DNA of 64,000 bases from Paenibacillus andongensis (GTDB lineage Bacteria; Bacillota; Bacilli; Paenibacillales; NBRC-103111), in the NCBI RefSeq assembly GCF_025369935.1, contig NZ_CP104467.1, forward strand, positions 445,501-509,500, in the 5' to 3' direction. A program made the position numbers and the translations under genes. The notes below the pieces were generated by a model that saw only the letters and a list, made by a program, of their open reading frames with translations, had not been told where the DNA came from and did not search any database. Below are positions 36,091-44,711 of this stretch, piece after piece; position 1 is the stretch's first letter; each line of letters opens with the position of its first letter.

Positions 36091-37269
36091 ATGAAGCAAA
36101 CAGGCGATTTAAATCTCGTTAAAAAAATAAATAAATCCATCGTACTACACCATATTCGCACGAATTCTCCCATATCCCGGGCACGGATTGCAGAAATTAC
36201 AGGGCTGACGAAGGCGACGGTGTCGAGTCTTGTTAATGAATTGATCGAGAGCAGCGTCGTCGAAGAGATCGGTGTTGGTGAATCAAGCGGCGGTCGGAAG
36301 CCGATGATGCTGCTTTTTAATGGGACAGCGGGTTATGCCATCGGGGTAGATCTTGGGGTTAATGATATTCTCGCGGTGCTGACAGATTTAAGCGGTAAGA
36401 TCATCCGCGAAGTAAGAGTGCAGCATGACAATGCATCTGTCGAAAAGGTCGTCCAGTTGTTGAAAACGACCATCCGCGGGCTGATCGAAGGCGCGCCGGA
36501 GAGCGTCTACGGTATTATTGGAATCGGCATTGGAGTACCGGGTATTTGTGATGAGAGCGGCAATCTGCTGTTCGCGCCGAATCTGGGCTGGGAGAACGTG
36601 CCTTTGAAGCAGCAAATCGAGGAGACGTTCAATATTCCGGTTGTTATTGATAACGAAGCGAACGCAGGAGCTGTGGGGGAGAAACAGTTCGGAGCCGGTA
36701 AAGACACGGCGAATCTGGTGTATGTGTCGATCGGCATCGGGATCGGTGCCGGGATCATCATTAAGGGCGATCTGTACCGCGGAGCGACCGGCTTCTCTGG
36801 TGAGATCGGGCACATCTCGATCCAGCACGACGGGCCCAAGTGCAGCTGCGGCAGCTTAGGCTGTTGGGAGCTGTATGCGTCGGAGCACGCGCTCCTCACG
36901 CAGGCGCGCCGCGAGCTTAACGATGACACGGTGGATCTGGAGGCTTTGCTGAGCAAAGCCGAAGCCGGAGATCCTAAAGTGATCGCGCTTTTTGAGCGCC
37001 TTGGTTATTATCTCGGCGTAGGCGTAGTTAATATTATCAACGGATACAATCCCGAATATATTATTCTCGGCGGCCGCTTAGCAAGCAGTGAGAGATGGCT
37101 GATGAAACCGCTGCTGGCCTTGCTAGAGAAGCGTTCCCTGCCGCATCCGCGCAAGCAGCTGAAAGTGGCGTTCAGCGAGCTGAGCGATCGGTCGACTGTA
37201 CTTGGGGCGGCATCTTTTGCGGTGGCCACCTTTTTCGTGGAGACAACGGTTTCGGTAGATCGGAACTGA
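36091..37269 (+). CDS. xylR: xylose repressor, ROK family
   Basis: A 392-residue ROK-family repressor. Residues 1-75 hold the winged helix (HHIRTNSPISRARIAEITGL, TKATVSSLVNELIESSVVEE). The ROK sugar-kinase-like domain follows, with the zinc/ROK signature CSCGSLGCWELYAS and GIGIGVPGICDESG. It represses xylA until xylose binds. I prefer ATG 36091 (GTGGGGG upstream), giving the length typical of XylR, over the first frame start at 36010, which would add 27 residues without family counterpart. It is divergent from xylA with the operator between. Confidence 0.92.
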   Translation: MKQTGDLNLVKKINKSIVLHHIRTNSPISRARIAEITGLTKATVSSLVNELIESSVVEEIGVGESSGGRKPMMLLFNGTAGYAIGVDLGVNDILAVLTDLSGKIIREVRVQHDNASVEKVVQLLKTTIRGLIEGAPESVYGIIGIGIGVPGICDESGNLLFAPNLGWENVPLKQQIEETFNIPVVIDNEANAGAVGEKQFGAGKDTANLVYVSIGIGIGAGIIIKGDLYRGATGFSGEIGHISIQHDGPKCSCGSLGCWELYASEHALLTQARRELNDDTVDLEALLSKAEAGDPKVIALFERLGYYLGVGVVNIINGYNPEYIILGGRLASSERWLMKPLLALLEKRSLPHPRKQLKVAFSELSDRSTVLGAASFAVATFFVETTVSVDRN

Positions 37270-37368
37270 GATGATGGGGATTCCTTCCATGTGATTGACC
37301 GAAGGATGGTCACTTTTGTACAATGAGAAAAGTGCCAAAAATTCGAGAACAAAGGACTGGAACCAACG

Positions 37369-37863
37369 ATGTTTCTACGTTCACTAGTGATGTGCGGCTA
37401 CCTCATGGGGGCTTACTGGGCATCCTATCATTTCCCATCAATGAAGATGGTGTTTTATCCGACACTTGGGGCATTTTGCTTTCTTTTTATGCACCGGGTG
37501 GACCAAATTAAGGACATTGGGCGCATCACGATAGGTGCTATCATAGCAGTGACTCTCGGCAGTACTATGTATGCGATAAGCCACGGCGCCATATCATTTT
37601 TCATAACAGCTATACTTACCATCTTTCTCATTCAGTGGTTCAAATGGAACGCGGCCCCGATTCTGTCCGTTTCGTTCATTCCCTATTTTGCTCATTCAGT
37701 CTCATTCTGGGCTTTGCCTGCAGCCGTCTTCGTTTCTTTACTAGGGCTGGTGGGGTCGATTTGGCTCATTGGCAAGGTCGAGCAGTTGAATTGGTTTGCC
37801 AGATTGACAATGGCACTTTCGCCGCTTCGCACGAAGCTGGAGCCGTTAAAAAAAGAGCTATAG
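37369..37863 (+). CDS. small multi-span membrane protein (HPP-like, unassigned)
   Basis: A 164-residue hydrophobic protein with about five membrane spans. It begins at a short motif, GAYWASYHFPSMKMVFYPTLGA. APILSVSFIPYFAHSVSFWAL recalls the HPP or aromatic-acid-exporter-like family, but the resemblance is too weak to name a function. The C-terminus is charged and cytoplasmic. It stands alone, followed by two hairpin terminators. Confidence 0.55.
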   Translation: MFLRSLVMCGYLMGAYWASYHFPSMKMVFYPTLGAFCFLFMHRVDQIKDIGRITIGAIIAVTLGSTMYAISHGAISFFITAILTIFLIQWFKWNAAPILSVSFIPYFAHSVSFWALPAAVFVSLLGLVGSIWLIGKVEQLNWFARLTMALSPLRTKLEPLKKEL

Positions 37864-37892
37864 TTGGTTACCAGCTAGCTAGCAAATATAAA

Positions 37893-37930
37893 CAAAAAGC
37901 GATCAGCAGGTGAATGCTGTCGTTTTTTTT
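37893..37930 (+). terminator. terminator after the small membrane-protein gene
   Basis: A CGA-CAGCA type stem around GGTGAA ends in TCGTTTTTTTT. The stem has one bulge. Confidence 0.6.
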
Positions 37931-37953
37931 ACAACATATAAGAAATTGAGCTT

Positions 37954-37980
37954 GGGGTAAGCGGAGCTTACCCCTTTTTT
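37954..37980 (+). terminator. second strong hairpin terminator
   Basis: A perfect 9-bp stem GGGGTAAGC / GCTTACCCC with a GGA loop is followed by six T residues. Confidence 0.8.
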
Positions 37981-38038
37981 AGTCATATAAGAAAGAATAA
38001 GTTTTGGGCTGGAGCGAACTTTAACGAGAAGGAGTATA

Positions 38039-38215
38039 CCTGCAATTGTACATGCTTTTTTTCTTTAAATAGCTCTTATTCGTAAATTCCTGCAAATGTG
38101 CAGGCTTTTTCGGTCTTTTTTAATTTCACGATGGAAAAGCTGAAAATCCCTGATATTAGCAGGCTTTTCCACTTCTGAAACGATTTTAGCAAAATACCTG
38201 CACTTTCGCAGTTAT
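38039..38215. repeat. array of degenerate TGCA-palindrome units (array 1)
   Basis: Four related units begin near 38039, 38089, 38148 and 38197, that is every 48-60 bases. The clearest is CCTGCAaatgTGCAGG followed by CTTTTT (38089-38110); the others are degenerate (CCTGCAATTGTACATGC, CCTGATATTAGCAGG, CCTGCACTTTCGCAG). The array fills the gap before the Crp/Fnr gene. The same kind of unit recurs around 48.2, 49.6 and 58.6 kb. Confidence 0.6.
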
Positions 38216-38336
38216 TTTAGGCGTTGAAGAATAGTTCTCCTTGAACTTGGTGAAGCCTTAGGGGATTCAGCTCAGCTGCTAAAACGCTAAAATCTCCTTG
38301 TGCACCGACACCCTATTCATAAAAAGGAGAATATAA

Positions 38337-38840
38337 ATGAAACTGCACAAAGGAGAAATCCTATTCCGTCAAGGAGACACGGGGCCACTGTACCGGCTTC
38401 AAACTGGCCTGTTGAAAATTGTCCGTGCTCATGAGGACGGGAATACGACGCTTGTGAATATCATTGTGCCAGGCGAGACGATTCCCCATCATTCGCTCAT
38501 TAGTCCAAGCCCTTACTACGGTACGGCGATAGCGCTTGTCACTTGTGACATTGAGGTGCTACCTGCTGCGCAGTGGTACGAAGAGCTGGAGCGCACCCCG
38601 GAGCATTTCCGCACGATTGCACGACAATTACAGGATAAGCTGCGCATGATGCAGCAGCGTATTGACCAACTGACCGAAGTGACGCCCGCAGTCAAACTGA
38701 TGAAGCTCGAAAGCTGGTTTGGGCACTATCTGGGAACGTCGAAACTTACAGACGTGCTAACGCAGGAGGAAATCGGTCAGTTCATCGGGCTTCGCCGGGA
38801 GACCGTGAATCGTCTACTGAGGGAGAATGTAAGACCTTAA
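38337..38840 (+). CDS. Crp/Fnr-family transcriptional regulator
   Basis: A compact 167-residue regulator with a cNMP-binding-type beta barrel (about 1-100; KLHKGEILFRQGDTGPLYRL, VNIIVPGETIPHH) and a helix-turn-helix at about 135-165 (LTQEEIGQFIGLRRETVNRLL). The RRETVNR recognition helix is the Crp/Fnr type that reads TGTGA half-sites. It has no N- or C-terminal cysteine cluster, so an FNR iron-sulfur oxygen sensor is unlikely; heme or another ligand is possible. Members are usually 200-230 residues, so this one is short at both ends. AAAGGAG precedes ATG 38337. It converges on hmp, whose promoter carries a matching palindrome. Confidence 0.85.
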   Translation: MKLHKGEILFRQGDTGPLYRLQTGLLKIVRAHEDGNTTLVNIIVPGETIPHHSLISPSPYYGTAIALVTCDIEVLPAAQWYEELERTPEHFRTIARQLQDKLRMMQQRIDQLTEVTPAVKLMKLESWFGHYLGTSKLTDVLTQEEIGQFIGLRRETVNRLLRENVRP

Positions 38841-38868
38841 TTTATGAGAAACCAGATCGCTCATTCGT

Positions 38869-40083
38869 TTACAGGGTGCCCGCAGGACCAAAAAATTCAT
38901 AGTGGCGGTCCGTATCGGGAACACCCCATTCACGGAGTGCTTGATTCACTGTTTTCATAAACGGTACGGGTCCGCAGAAATAGAAGCTAGCATCCACAGT
39001 CGGTACAATGCTTTGGAGCCATGGCAAATCGATATATCCTTCTTTATGAAAAGCTTGCTCGGCTGCGTCGGCTTCCGTCGGTTGCTGATAGCACCAAGCA
39101 ACAGCCACTTGCGGATGCTGCATGGCGAGTTCTTCAACTTCCTTACGCAGCGCGTGGTGCTGACCGTTCTGAGCGGCATGGATGAAGGTAACCTGACGAT
39201 TCGGCGACGTGGTTGTAAGAGTATGAAGCATGCTGACCATTGGCGTCAGCCCAACACCGCCGCTGATAAGGACAACAGGCCGAGTATCCTTTTGATCCAG
39301 TGTAAAATCGCCAGCAGGCGCGGACAACCACAGCACATCGCCCTCTTGCACCTGATTGTGAAGATAGACCGAAGCTTTGCCCGCAGGAATAGCAGGATTG
39401 TTGTCCTCCCGTTTAACGGAGATGCGGTAGTAAGGCTTCCCGGGTGCATGCGAGAGGCTGTATTGCCGAATATGAGTGTGATCTTCCCCTGGAATCTGAA
39501 TTCGAATACTTACATACTGCCCTGGTTCAAATGCTGCGAGTGCGCCCCCATCTTGAGGTGCCAGGTAGAAGGAAGTGATGACGTCGCTTTCTTTGTTTTT
39601 GCGTTCAACTCGGAACGGTCTGAAATCCTTCCAGCCTCCCGGTTGCTGCGCAGACGTATCATACATCTCGGCTTCAATACTGATAAAAGCATCCGCTATG
39701 ACCCCATAGGCTTCAGCCCAAGCTTGAAGAATTTCGTCGGTTGCTGCATCGCCAAGAACTTCTTTGATGGCTGCAAGCAAATGTTGACCGACAATTGGAT
39801 AATGCTCTGCCTTGACGCCTAGGCTGCGATGCTTATGGGCAATTTGTTTCACAGCAGGCAAAATGGCTTCAAGCCGATCAATATGCAGGGCTGCCGCATA
39901 CACGGCGTTGGCTAACGCGGTTTGCTGCCGGCCTTGTTTTTGATTCGCATGATTAAATATATTCAACAGCTCGGGATGTTCTGTGAACAATCGATCATAG
40001 AAACGTTTGGTTATCGTTACACCGTGAACTTCCAGTACGGGAACTGTGGATTTAATAACTCGGATGGTTTGCTCAGTTAACAT
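38869..40083 (-). CDS. hmp: flavohemoprotein, nitric oxide dioxygenase
   Basis: A 404-residue fusion of globin (about 1-140; proximal histidine in [19 protein letters not shown]), an FAD domain (about 150-255; [25 protein letters not shown] split over the segment) and an NAD-binding domain ([30 protein letters not shown]). It converts nitric oxide to nitrate with O2 and NADH. The start is ATG 40083, six bases after GAGGCGG; the frame can begin at GTG 40098 but that overlaps the ribosome site. Its promoter carries a TGTGA-N6-TCACA palindrome. Confidence 0.96.
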   Translation of the reverse strand: MLTEQTIRVIKSTVPVLEVHGVTITKRFYDRLFTEHPELLNIFNHANQKQGRQQTALANAVYAAALHIDRLEAILPAVKQIAHKHRSLGVKAEHYPIVGQHLLAAIKEVLGDAATDEILQAWAEAYGVIADAFISIEAEMYDTSAQQPGGWKDFRPFRVERKNKESDVITSFYLAPQDGGALAAFEPGQYVSIRIQIPGEDHTHIRQYSLSHAPGKPYYRISVKREDNNPAIPAGKASVYLHNQVQEGDVLWLSAPAGDFTLDQKDTRPVVLISGGVGLTPMVSMLHTLTTTSPNRQVTFIHAAQNGQHHALRKEVEELAMQHPQVAVAWCYQQPTEADAAEQAFHKEGYIDLPWLQSIVPTVDASFYFCGPVPFMKTVNQALREWGVPDTDRHYEFFGPAGTL

Positions 40084-40125
40084 TAAGGACCGCCTCACTT
40101 CAAACTAGATTATCTTGATGCCTTA

Positions 40126-40169
40126 AGTATAGTGAAAAATAGAAGTGAGCCTATGTGATTATAATCACA
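40126..40169 (-). promoter_or_regulatory. hmp promoter with Crp/Fnr-type operator at about -42
   Basis: A perfect 16-bp palindrome TGTGATTATAATCACA (40154-40169) is the consensus Crp/Fnr site. On the minus strand the -10 box TATACT lies at 40131-40126, with no good -35 box. A start near 40119 would put the palindrome centre at about -42, the class II activator position. The same site also lies upstream of the divergent membrane-fusion gene, whose own TATACT is at 40216-40221. Confidence 0.75.
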
Positions 40170-40254
40170 GGGAATAGCAACAATCTGTGTCGTAGGCATG
40201 ATGCGGAATTCGCGGTATACTGGATAAAATAAACAAATACAGGAGTACTTATCG

Positions 40255-42210
40255 ATGCCTGATTGGTCTTATCACGCGATATTTCGTCCGCTGCTATTTC
40301 GATTGCCGGGGCGCATAGCCCGGAACCTGACCCTTCATGCCATAGGTGGATTAAGCCGTGTCCCAGGCGGAACGTTGGTGATCAAAACGATGGGTCACAT
40401 GGAACTGTCGCCGATCCTCGAGGATGAGCTGGCGGGGGTGCCGATTCAGTGTCCCATCGGCCTAAGCGGCACGCTTGATCCGCACGGGACCGCGCACAAG
40501 GCGCTGGCCCAGTTCGGGTTCGGCTTCATCGAGATCGGACCTGTGACGGTCCGAGAAGTGCGCAGTGACGCGCCGATCGAGCGCGACTCGGCCGTGGAGG
40601 CCATCGAGTACCCCGATGGCTATGTCAATGACGGCGCGGACGCGATCGTCGCGCGCCTGCGCAAGGGCACGGGGCATCGCTTGCCGCACTTCGTGCGGCT
40701 GCGGCCGATGCCGGGCAGTTCGCCGCGCGAGGCGCTGCTCGAGCAGCAGGAGCTGCTCTCGAAGCTGGCGCCGTACGCGGCGGGGTTCTACATCGATGGC
40801 CTCGCCGAAGGCTGGCCATCGCATGAAGCCATAGCGTACCTCCGTGAGGTACGCCAACTAGCAGCGGCTCAGGGGAAGCCGCTGCTGCTCTACCTGCCGC
40901 AGCCAACTCCCCTCGGGATGCTGCGGGAACTCATCGACACCGCCGCAAGCTTCAGCGGTGTCGTTGTCGGCGAAGCGCTGCGCGAGCCGGGCACCCGCCG
41001 CGAACGCGTCGGCGGCGGTGCGGAGGCGCTGGGCGCGCAGCTGAGCCAGGTCCGGCTGCTCCGCGAGTCGCTCGGCGAGCAGAGCACGATTGTCGCTGCC
41101 GGCGGCGTTCATCAGCCGCAGGACGCACTGGAGCTGTTGGCAGCCGGAGCGAATAGCGTCCAGCTGCACAGCGGGCTGGTGTACGCGGGGCCAGGGCTGC
41201 CCAAGCGAGTCAACGAAGCGATCATTCATGATCGCATTAAGCAAACCGCTGAGCCCCAGCCGCCTTCGTTCTGGGCCAATTGGGGCTGGATGAGCCTGCT
41301 GGGTATTGGCATGATCATTGGTGGCGTACTCGCATGGCTTATTGCGTCCACAAGTGTCCTCTTGCCTTACGACGAAACTTTTCTTGGCGTGAGCCGAAGT
41401 GTCATAAACCGTTTTAATGGGCATATTATACATTTCATGTCCCACGACCGCATTACGTTAGCAGGAACGATGATTTCGATAGGTATCTTTTATTATCAAC
41501 TGGCTCGACATGGCCTGCGAAGCGGGCTGCACTGGGCGCGAACGGCCGTAATGACTTCATGTGCCGTAGGTTTCAGCAGCTTTTTCCTTTATCTCGGTTA
41601 TGGTTATTTTGATCCTCTTCATGCCGCAGCAGCGGCCGTGCTTCTGCCGATGCTGCTGCTCACTTTGCGCGGCTTGAAAGATCATCCCTCCCGGAAAAAG
41701 CCAGGCATGCTGAATGATTCTGTTTGGCGCAGAGCGCAGTGGGGGCAATGCTGCTTCGTTATACTCGGATTTGGGTTAGCCATCGGAGGCTTGACGATAT
41801 CTTTCGTCGGTATCACGACCGTGTTCGTACCGACAGATTTAGCCTATCTGGGCCTGACATCCCAGCAGCTTGCTGATTGGAACAATCACATCATTCCGCT
41901 CATTGCGCATGACCGGGCAGGATTTGGCGGAGCGCTCTTTTCACTTGCGGTAGCGATTACAGCCTCTGCTTTATGGGGGATCAACCAAGGCGAAAGCTGG
42001 TTGTGGTGGACGTTTCTGTGGGGCGGTCTTCCCGGTTTTGCTGCCGGGTTGCTGGTGCATGTTCACATTGGCTACATGGACTTCGTTCATTTACTTCCTG
42101 TTTATATAGCGGCCCTTTTATATGTGGTTGGGTTGTACCTCATGTATCCGTTTTTAGTGGGCAGAGCGAGCGGGAGGGTAATGTCTGTTTCACGTAACGA
42201 ACACTATTAA
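40255..42210 (+). CDS. dihydroorotate-dehydrogenase-like barrel fused to duplicated membrane domain
   Basis: Residues 1 to about 340 form an FMN-type barrel of the PyrD class 2 kind (FRPLLFRLPGRIARNLTLHA, FGFGFIEIGPVTVREVRS, IVAAGGVHQPQDALELLAAG, ANSVQLHSGLVYAGPGL). The phosphate-binding end is well kept, but the NxSSPN motif of real dihydroorotate dehydrogenases is absent, so that reaction is doubtful. Residues of about 345-640 hold eight or so membrane spans built as two copies about 155 residues apart. Each copy keeps an N-x-H-I-I histidine (H390, H545), an H-D-R triad (H397, H552) and a D-x-x-H pair (D453/H456, D609/H612). Such repeated histidines could bind heme or metal; this is inference. 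It diverges from hmp and shares its control region. Confidence 0.7.
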   Translation: MPDWSYHAIFRPLLFRLPGRIARNLTLHAIGGLSRVPGGTLVIKTMGHMELSPILEDELAGVPIQCPIGLSGTLDPHGTAHKALAQFGFGFIEIGPVTVREVRSDAPIERDSAVEAIEYPDGYVNDGADAIVARLRKGTGHRLPHFVRLRPMPGSSPREALLEQQELLSKLAPYAAGFYIDGLAEGWPSHEAIAYLREVRQLAAAQGKPLLLYLPQPTPLGMLRELIDTAASFSGVVVGEALREPGTRRERVGGGAEALGAQLSQVRLLRESLGEQSTIVAAGGVHQPQDALELLAAGANSVQLHSGLVYAGPGLPKRVNEAIIHDRIKQTAEPQPPSFWANWGWMSLLGIGMIIGGVLAWLIASTSVLLPYDETFLGVSRSVINRFNGHIIHFMSHDRITLAGTMISIGIFYYQLARHGLRSGLHWARTAVMTSCAVGFSSFFLYLGYGYFDPLHAAAAAVLLPMLLLTLRGLKDHPSRKKPGMLNDSVWRRAQWGQCCFVILGFGLAIGGLTISFVGITTVFVPTDLAYLGLTSQQLADWNNHIIPLIAHDRAGFGGALFSLAVAITASALWGINQGESWLWWTFLWGGLPGFAAGLLVHVHIGYMDFVHLLPVYIAALLYVVGLYLMYPFLVGRASGRVMSVSRNEHY

Positions 42211-42227
42211 CATGAGGGGCAGGTGGG

Positions 42228-42968
42228 TTGGTGGAGAAATTAGCCATTATTTCAGATATCCATGGTAATATGCCTGCATTCGAAGCGGTTATGAAGGATA
42301 TTCAGCATCGACATGTTACAGAGGTCATTTGTCTGGGGGATTTAGTAGGGAAGGGTCCGCATTCGGATCTCATCGTTGATCACGTGCGAGAAGTTTGCCA
42401 AACGGTCATTATGGGAAACTGGGATGATTTCATCGGTAATCCTACCGAAGATCCGGTGTTACTTTGGCAGCAAACTAGGCTTGGACGCGAACGGTTGACT
42501 TATTTGAAAGGGCTGCCTTTTTGCTATGAGTTTTGGATGAGCGGGAAGTTCGTGCGGTTATTCCATGCCTCGCCAAGAAGTGTTTATGAACGTATTCAGC
42601 CATGGGACCCGATGGAAAGCAGAATGTCGATGTTCGAGTCCTCGAACTTGTGCGGGGAGCCTTTGCAAGCTGATGTGGCAGGCTATGGGGATGTTCACAA
42701 CGCGTATTTGCAGGTTCTTAGGGGGAAAATGCTTTTCAACACAGGTAGTGTAGGGAATCCGCTAGATATGACACAAGCTTCCTATGTCATTCTTGAGGGG
42801 AATTACCACAGCAAACAGCCCGCAGCGTTCAATCTGCAGCATGTGAGAGTGCCTTATGACATTGAACTCGCTGTCCAACATGCGAAAGATGAACGGATGC
42901 CGGATTCGGACGCCTATATCTTGGAATTGCGGACGGGTCAATATCGCGGGAAAAAGACGAAAGAGTAA
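42228..42968 (+). CDS. calcineurin-like metallophosphoesterase
   Basis: A 246-residue cytoplasmic phosphoesterase. Metal-binding motifs occur in order: SDIHGN near residue 9, CLGDLVGKGP near 36, GNWDD near 65, and GYGDVHNAYLQ with GSVGNPLD towards the end. This matches the YfcE/diadenosine-tetraphosphatase-like branch; the physiological substrate is unknown. The start is TTG 42228 or GTG 42231, after GAGGGGC. It begins 17 bases after the barrel-membrane gene and may be co-transcribed with it. Confidence 0.88.
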   Translation: MVEKLAIISDIHGNMPAFEAVMKDIQHRHVTEVICLGDLVGKGPHSDLIVDHVREVCQTVIMGNWDDFIGNPTEDPVLLWQQTRLGRERLTYLKGLPFCYEFWMSGKFVRLFHASPRSVYERIQPWDPMESRMSMFESSNLCGEPLQADVAGYGDVHNAYLQVLRGKMLFNTGSVGNPLDMTQASYVILEGNYHSKQPAAFNLQHVRVPYDIELAVQHAKDERMPDSDAYILELRTGQYRGKKTKE

Positions 42969-42974
42969 TAAAAA

Positions 42975-43035
42975 AAGCAAAGCTAAGCTAAACTAAGCTA
43001 AGCTAAGTAGACTTTAAACAGTTTACTTAGCTTTT
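42975..43035 (+). terminator. terminator containing a pentanucleotide tandem repeat
   Basis: CTAAG-type units repeat about six times from 42980 to 43006. The last of them, AAGCTAAGTA, pairs with TACTTAGCTT (about 43023-43032), inner ACT with AGT, followed by TTTT. Confidence 0.65.
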
Positions 43036-43057
43036 AGTGATTCTATCTATAGCCAAG

Positions 43058-43240
43058 AGGAAGTACAATGCGCAAATATCGGCATTTTTGAGCCTTAGGG
43101 GAACATGGATGCGTCATTTTTCCATTTTGGACTGAAACGCGGTTCTCAAAGTGGAAATAACGCACTGAGGTTCCGCTAGGATAGCCTTTTAGCCATTTTC
43201 GAGCAAAATAACGCATCGACGTTCCCTTTCGCGAGGTTTG
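43058..43240. repeat. cluster of GGAAC-N-GATGCG-type repeat units
   Basis: Four variants of one motif lie here: two forward (43058-43072 and 43098-43114, GGGAACATGGATGCGTC) and two inverted (43154-43177 and 43205-43226, the reverse of GGGAACGTCGATGCGTTATT). Related units recur at 47406-47470. No gene is credible in this stretch. Confidence 0.55.
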
Positions 43241-43308
43241 AGAATCCTCGGAAGGAAACCAACTCTCGATTCCGCCATGGCCTAGGAAGACAACTGATCG
43301 ATAACAAA

Positions 43309-43410
43309 GGGGCTGTCTTAAAAGTATACGCATGATTGAGAACGTCCCGAATTTTACGCAAAAGAACCTCCAATTCCACTAGCATAGTGGGGGATGGAGG
43401 TTCTTTATAG
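43309..43410 (+). mobile_element. decayed MITE copy (left part only)
   Basis: GGGGCTGTCTTAAAA opens this copy, which then matches the complete element at 43770 over about 95 bases, including GAGAACGTCCC and the hairpin AAAGAACCTCCA / TGGAGGTTCTTT (43361-43372, 43395-43406). No right terminal repeat is found, so the copy is truncated. Confidence 0.65.
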
Positions 43411-43498
43411 CCGATTTAGCCTGTGAAACATATCAATATCTATCTCGCGTACAAATATAGCCTTCGTCTTGGTCATAATATATCTACATTGTGATCGG

Positions 43499-43689
43499 GA
43501 ATGAATAGGCAAGCTAGATGTGCTAATTCCTTCTAACTATCATGGTAACTCATGAGATAAGACCACAGATTGTGCTAATGTTCTACAAATACATGACTTT
43601 CTGGGCGCATTAGCGATCAATAAGCAAACATAGCTTGCTTAAGTATCCATAACAAGAGCTATTCGAACAAATAAGCAGCTTCGGTTGCC
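43499..43689 (-). repeat. 190-bp intergenic repeat, copy B
   Basis: The reverse complement of this segment aligns along its whole length with copy A at 22910-23097, in opposite orientation and clearly diverged. It sits between two MITE copies in an otherwise gene-free kilobase. Confidence 0.7.
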
Positions 43690-43769
43690 CTATTTTCCAT
43701 ATCGAACGCGTTAAACGGATCCTCAGGCACAGAATTGGGGATATGGATTCACTCCCGAGTACGGAAAAT

Positions 43770-43927
43770 GGGGCTGTCTCAAAAATGTTCGTATGATAGA
43801 GAACGTCCCAAATATTACAAAAGAACCTCCATTCAACTAGCACAGTAGGAGATGGAGGTTCTTTTGTTTATGAAATTAGACTCTTAGTGGGGCTTGAAAA
43901 TAATAAATTGGCTTTTGAGACAGCCCC
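43770..43927 (+). mobile_element. complete 158-bp MITE with 15-bp terminal inverted repeats
   Basis: The ends are exact inverted repeats: GGGGCTGTCTCAAAA (43770-43784) and TTTTGAGACAGCCCC (43913-43927). Inside lies a perfect 14-bp hairpin (43819-43832 with 43852-43865) ending in T, usable as a bidirectional terminator. It has no coding capacity. The ends resemble IS1182-type ends by memory. It lies 15 bases beyond the azoreductase stop codon, so it probably ends that transcript. No clear target duplication was seen. Confidence 0.8.
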
Positions 43928-43942
43928 TTCTTCAAGTCAAGC

Positions 43943-44578
43943 TTAGAACGTTTTAGCTAATGCCTGCGCACGGCTAATCGCTTCCTCTTTAATTTGCGGA
44001 GCTTTGTCCGGTGTCTGAGCCATTCCCTCAACAAAAATCCCCTGAAAATCCGTAATACCGAAGAAAGACATGATGACACTTAAATAACGATGTCCCATTT
44101 CCATAGCGGCAGCAGGTCCTTCCGAATAAACACCGCCGCTTGCTTGGATATGCAGCGCTTTTTTGTCTGGTAATAAGCCTACAGGGCCCGTTTCTGTGTA
44201 CTTAAACGTCTTGCCAGCGATACAAATAGCATCGATATAAGCTTTCATTAGCGGTGGGAAAGAAAAGTTCCACATTGGCGTAACGAACACATATTTATCC
44301 GCTGCTACAAACTGATCCGTTATTTCGCCGAGTCGACCTACTTTTGTTTGTTCTTCCTTGCTCAAATCTGAGAATTGTTGGCCGCCTCGTAATTTTCCCC
44401 ACCCGCTGAATACGTCAGCATCAATGTGAGGCACTTGCATACTGTACAAGTCCAGTTGGATGACTTCATCATTAGGGTTGGCTTCCCGATAGGTATCAAT
44501 AAAGGCTTTGCCAACAGCCATACTGAATGATGTTTGGTGATCATGAGGATGTGCTGTGATGTGTAAAACAGTTGCCAA
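43943..44578 (-). CDS. FMN-dependent NADH-azoreductase (AzoR type)
   Basis: A 211-residue flavodoxin-fold oxidoreductase that reduces quinones and azo compounds with NADH through [23 protein letters not shown] is the FMN-phosphate loop, [20 protein letters not shown] is the characteristic PxWN-FxxPxxLK segment, and [12 protein letters not shown] is the third FMN contact. The start TTG at 44578 gives the standard length and follows AAAGGACGG; longer frames reach 44626 but add residues with no counterpart. It diverges from the agmatine genes. Confidence 0.93.
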   Translation of the reverse strand: MATVLHITAHPHDHQTSFSMAVGKAFIDTYREANPNDEVIQLDLYSMQVPHIDADVFSGWGKLRGGQQFSDLSKEEQTKVGRLGEITDQFVAADKYVFVTPMWNFSFPPLMKAYIDAICIAGKTFKYTETGPVGLLPDKKALHIQASGGVYSEGPAAAMEMGHRYLSVIMSFFGITDFQGIFVEGMAQTPDKAPQIKEEAISRAQALAKTF

Positions 44579-44711
44579 TGTGATCCGTCCTTTCATTTGG
44601 TTGCATGGTAAAGCGAGTAAAGCCATATATAATGTTCATTAAAAGCAAACAAAATATGCAGGGCAGAACAAATTGATTTTAACGATTGCTAAATTTGTAA
44701 ACCTATGTACA

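Noticed and set aside
38039..38215. Possible CRISPR array
   Set aside because: Units are short degenerate palindromes, not exact repeats of 23 bases or more with unique spacers, and no cas gene is nearby.
38337..38840. Oxygen-sensing FNR with an iron-sulfur cluster
   Set aside because: Only one cysteine is present and it is not arranged in a cluster motif.
38902..39822. 306-residue plus-strand frame opposite hmp
   Set aside because: The complementary strand encodes a clear flavohemoprotein; this is a shadow.
40255..41290. Simple dihydroorotate dehydrogenase (pyrD)
   Set aside because: The NxSSPN motif is absent and the chain continues into a large membrane domain.
40462..41445. Several long minus-strand frames across the barrel-membrane fusion gene
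   Set aside because: High GC content opens antisense frames; none has a ribosome site or recognisable motif.
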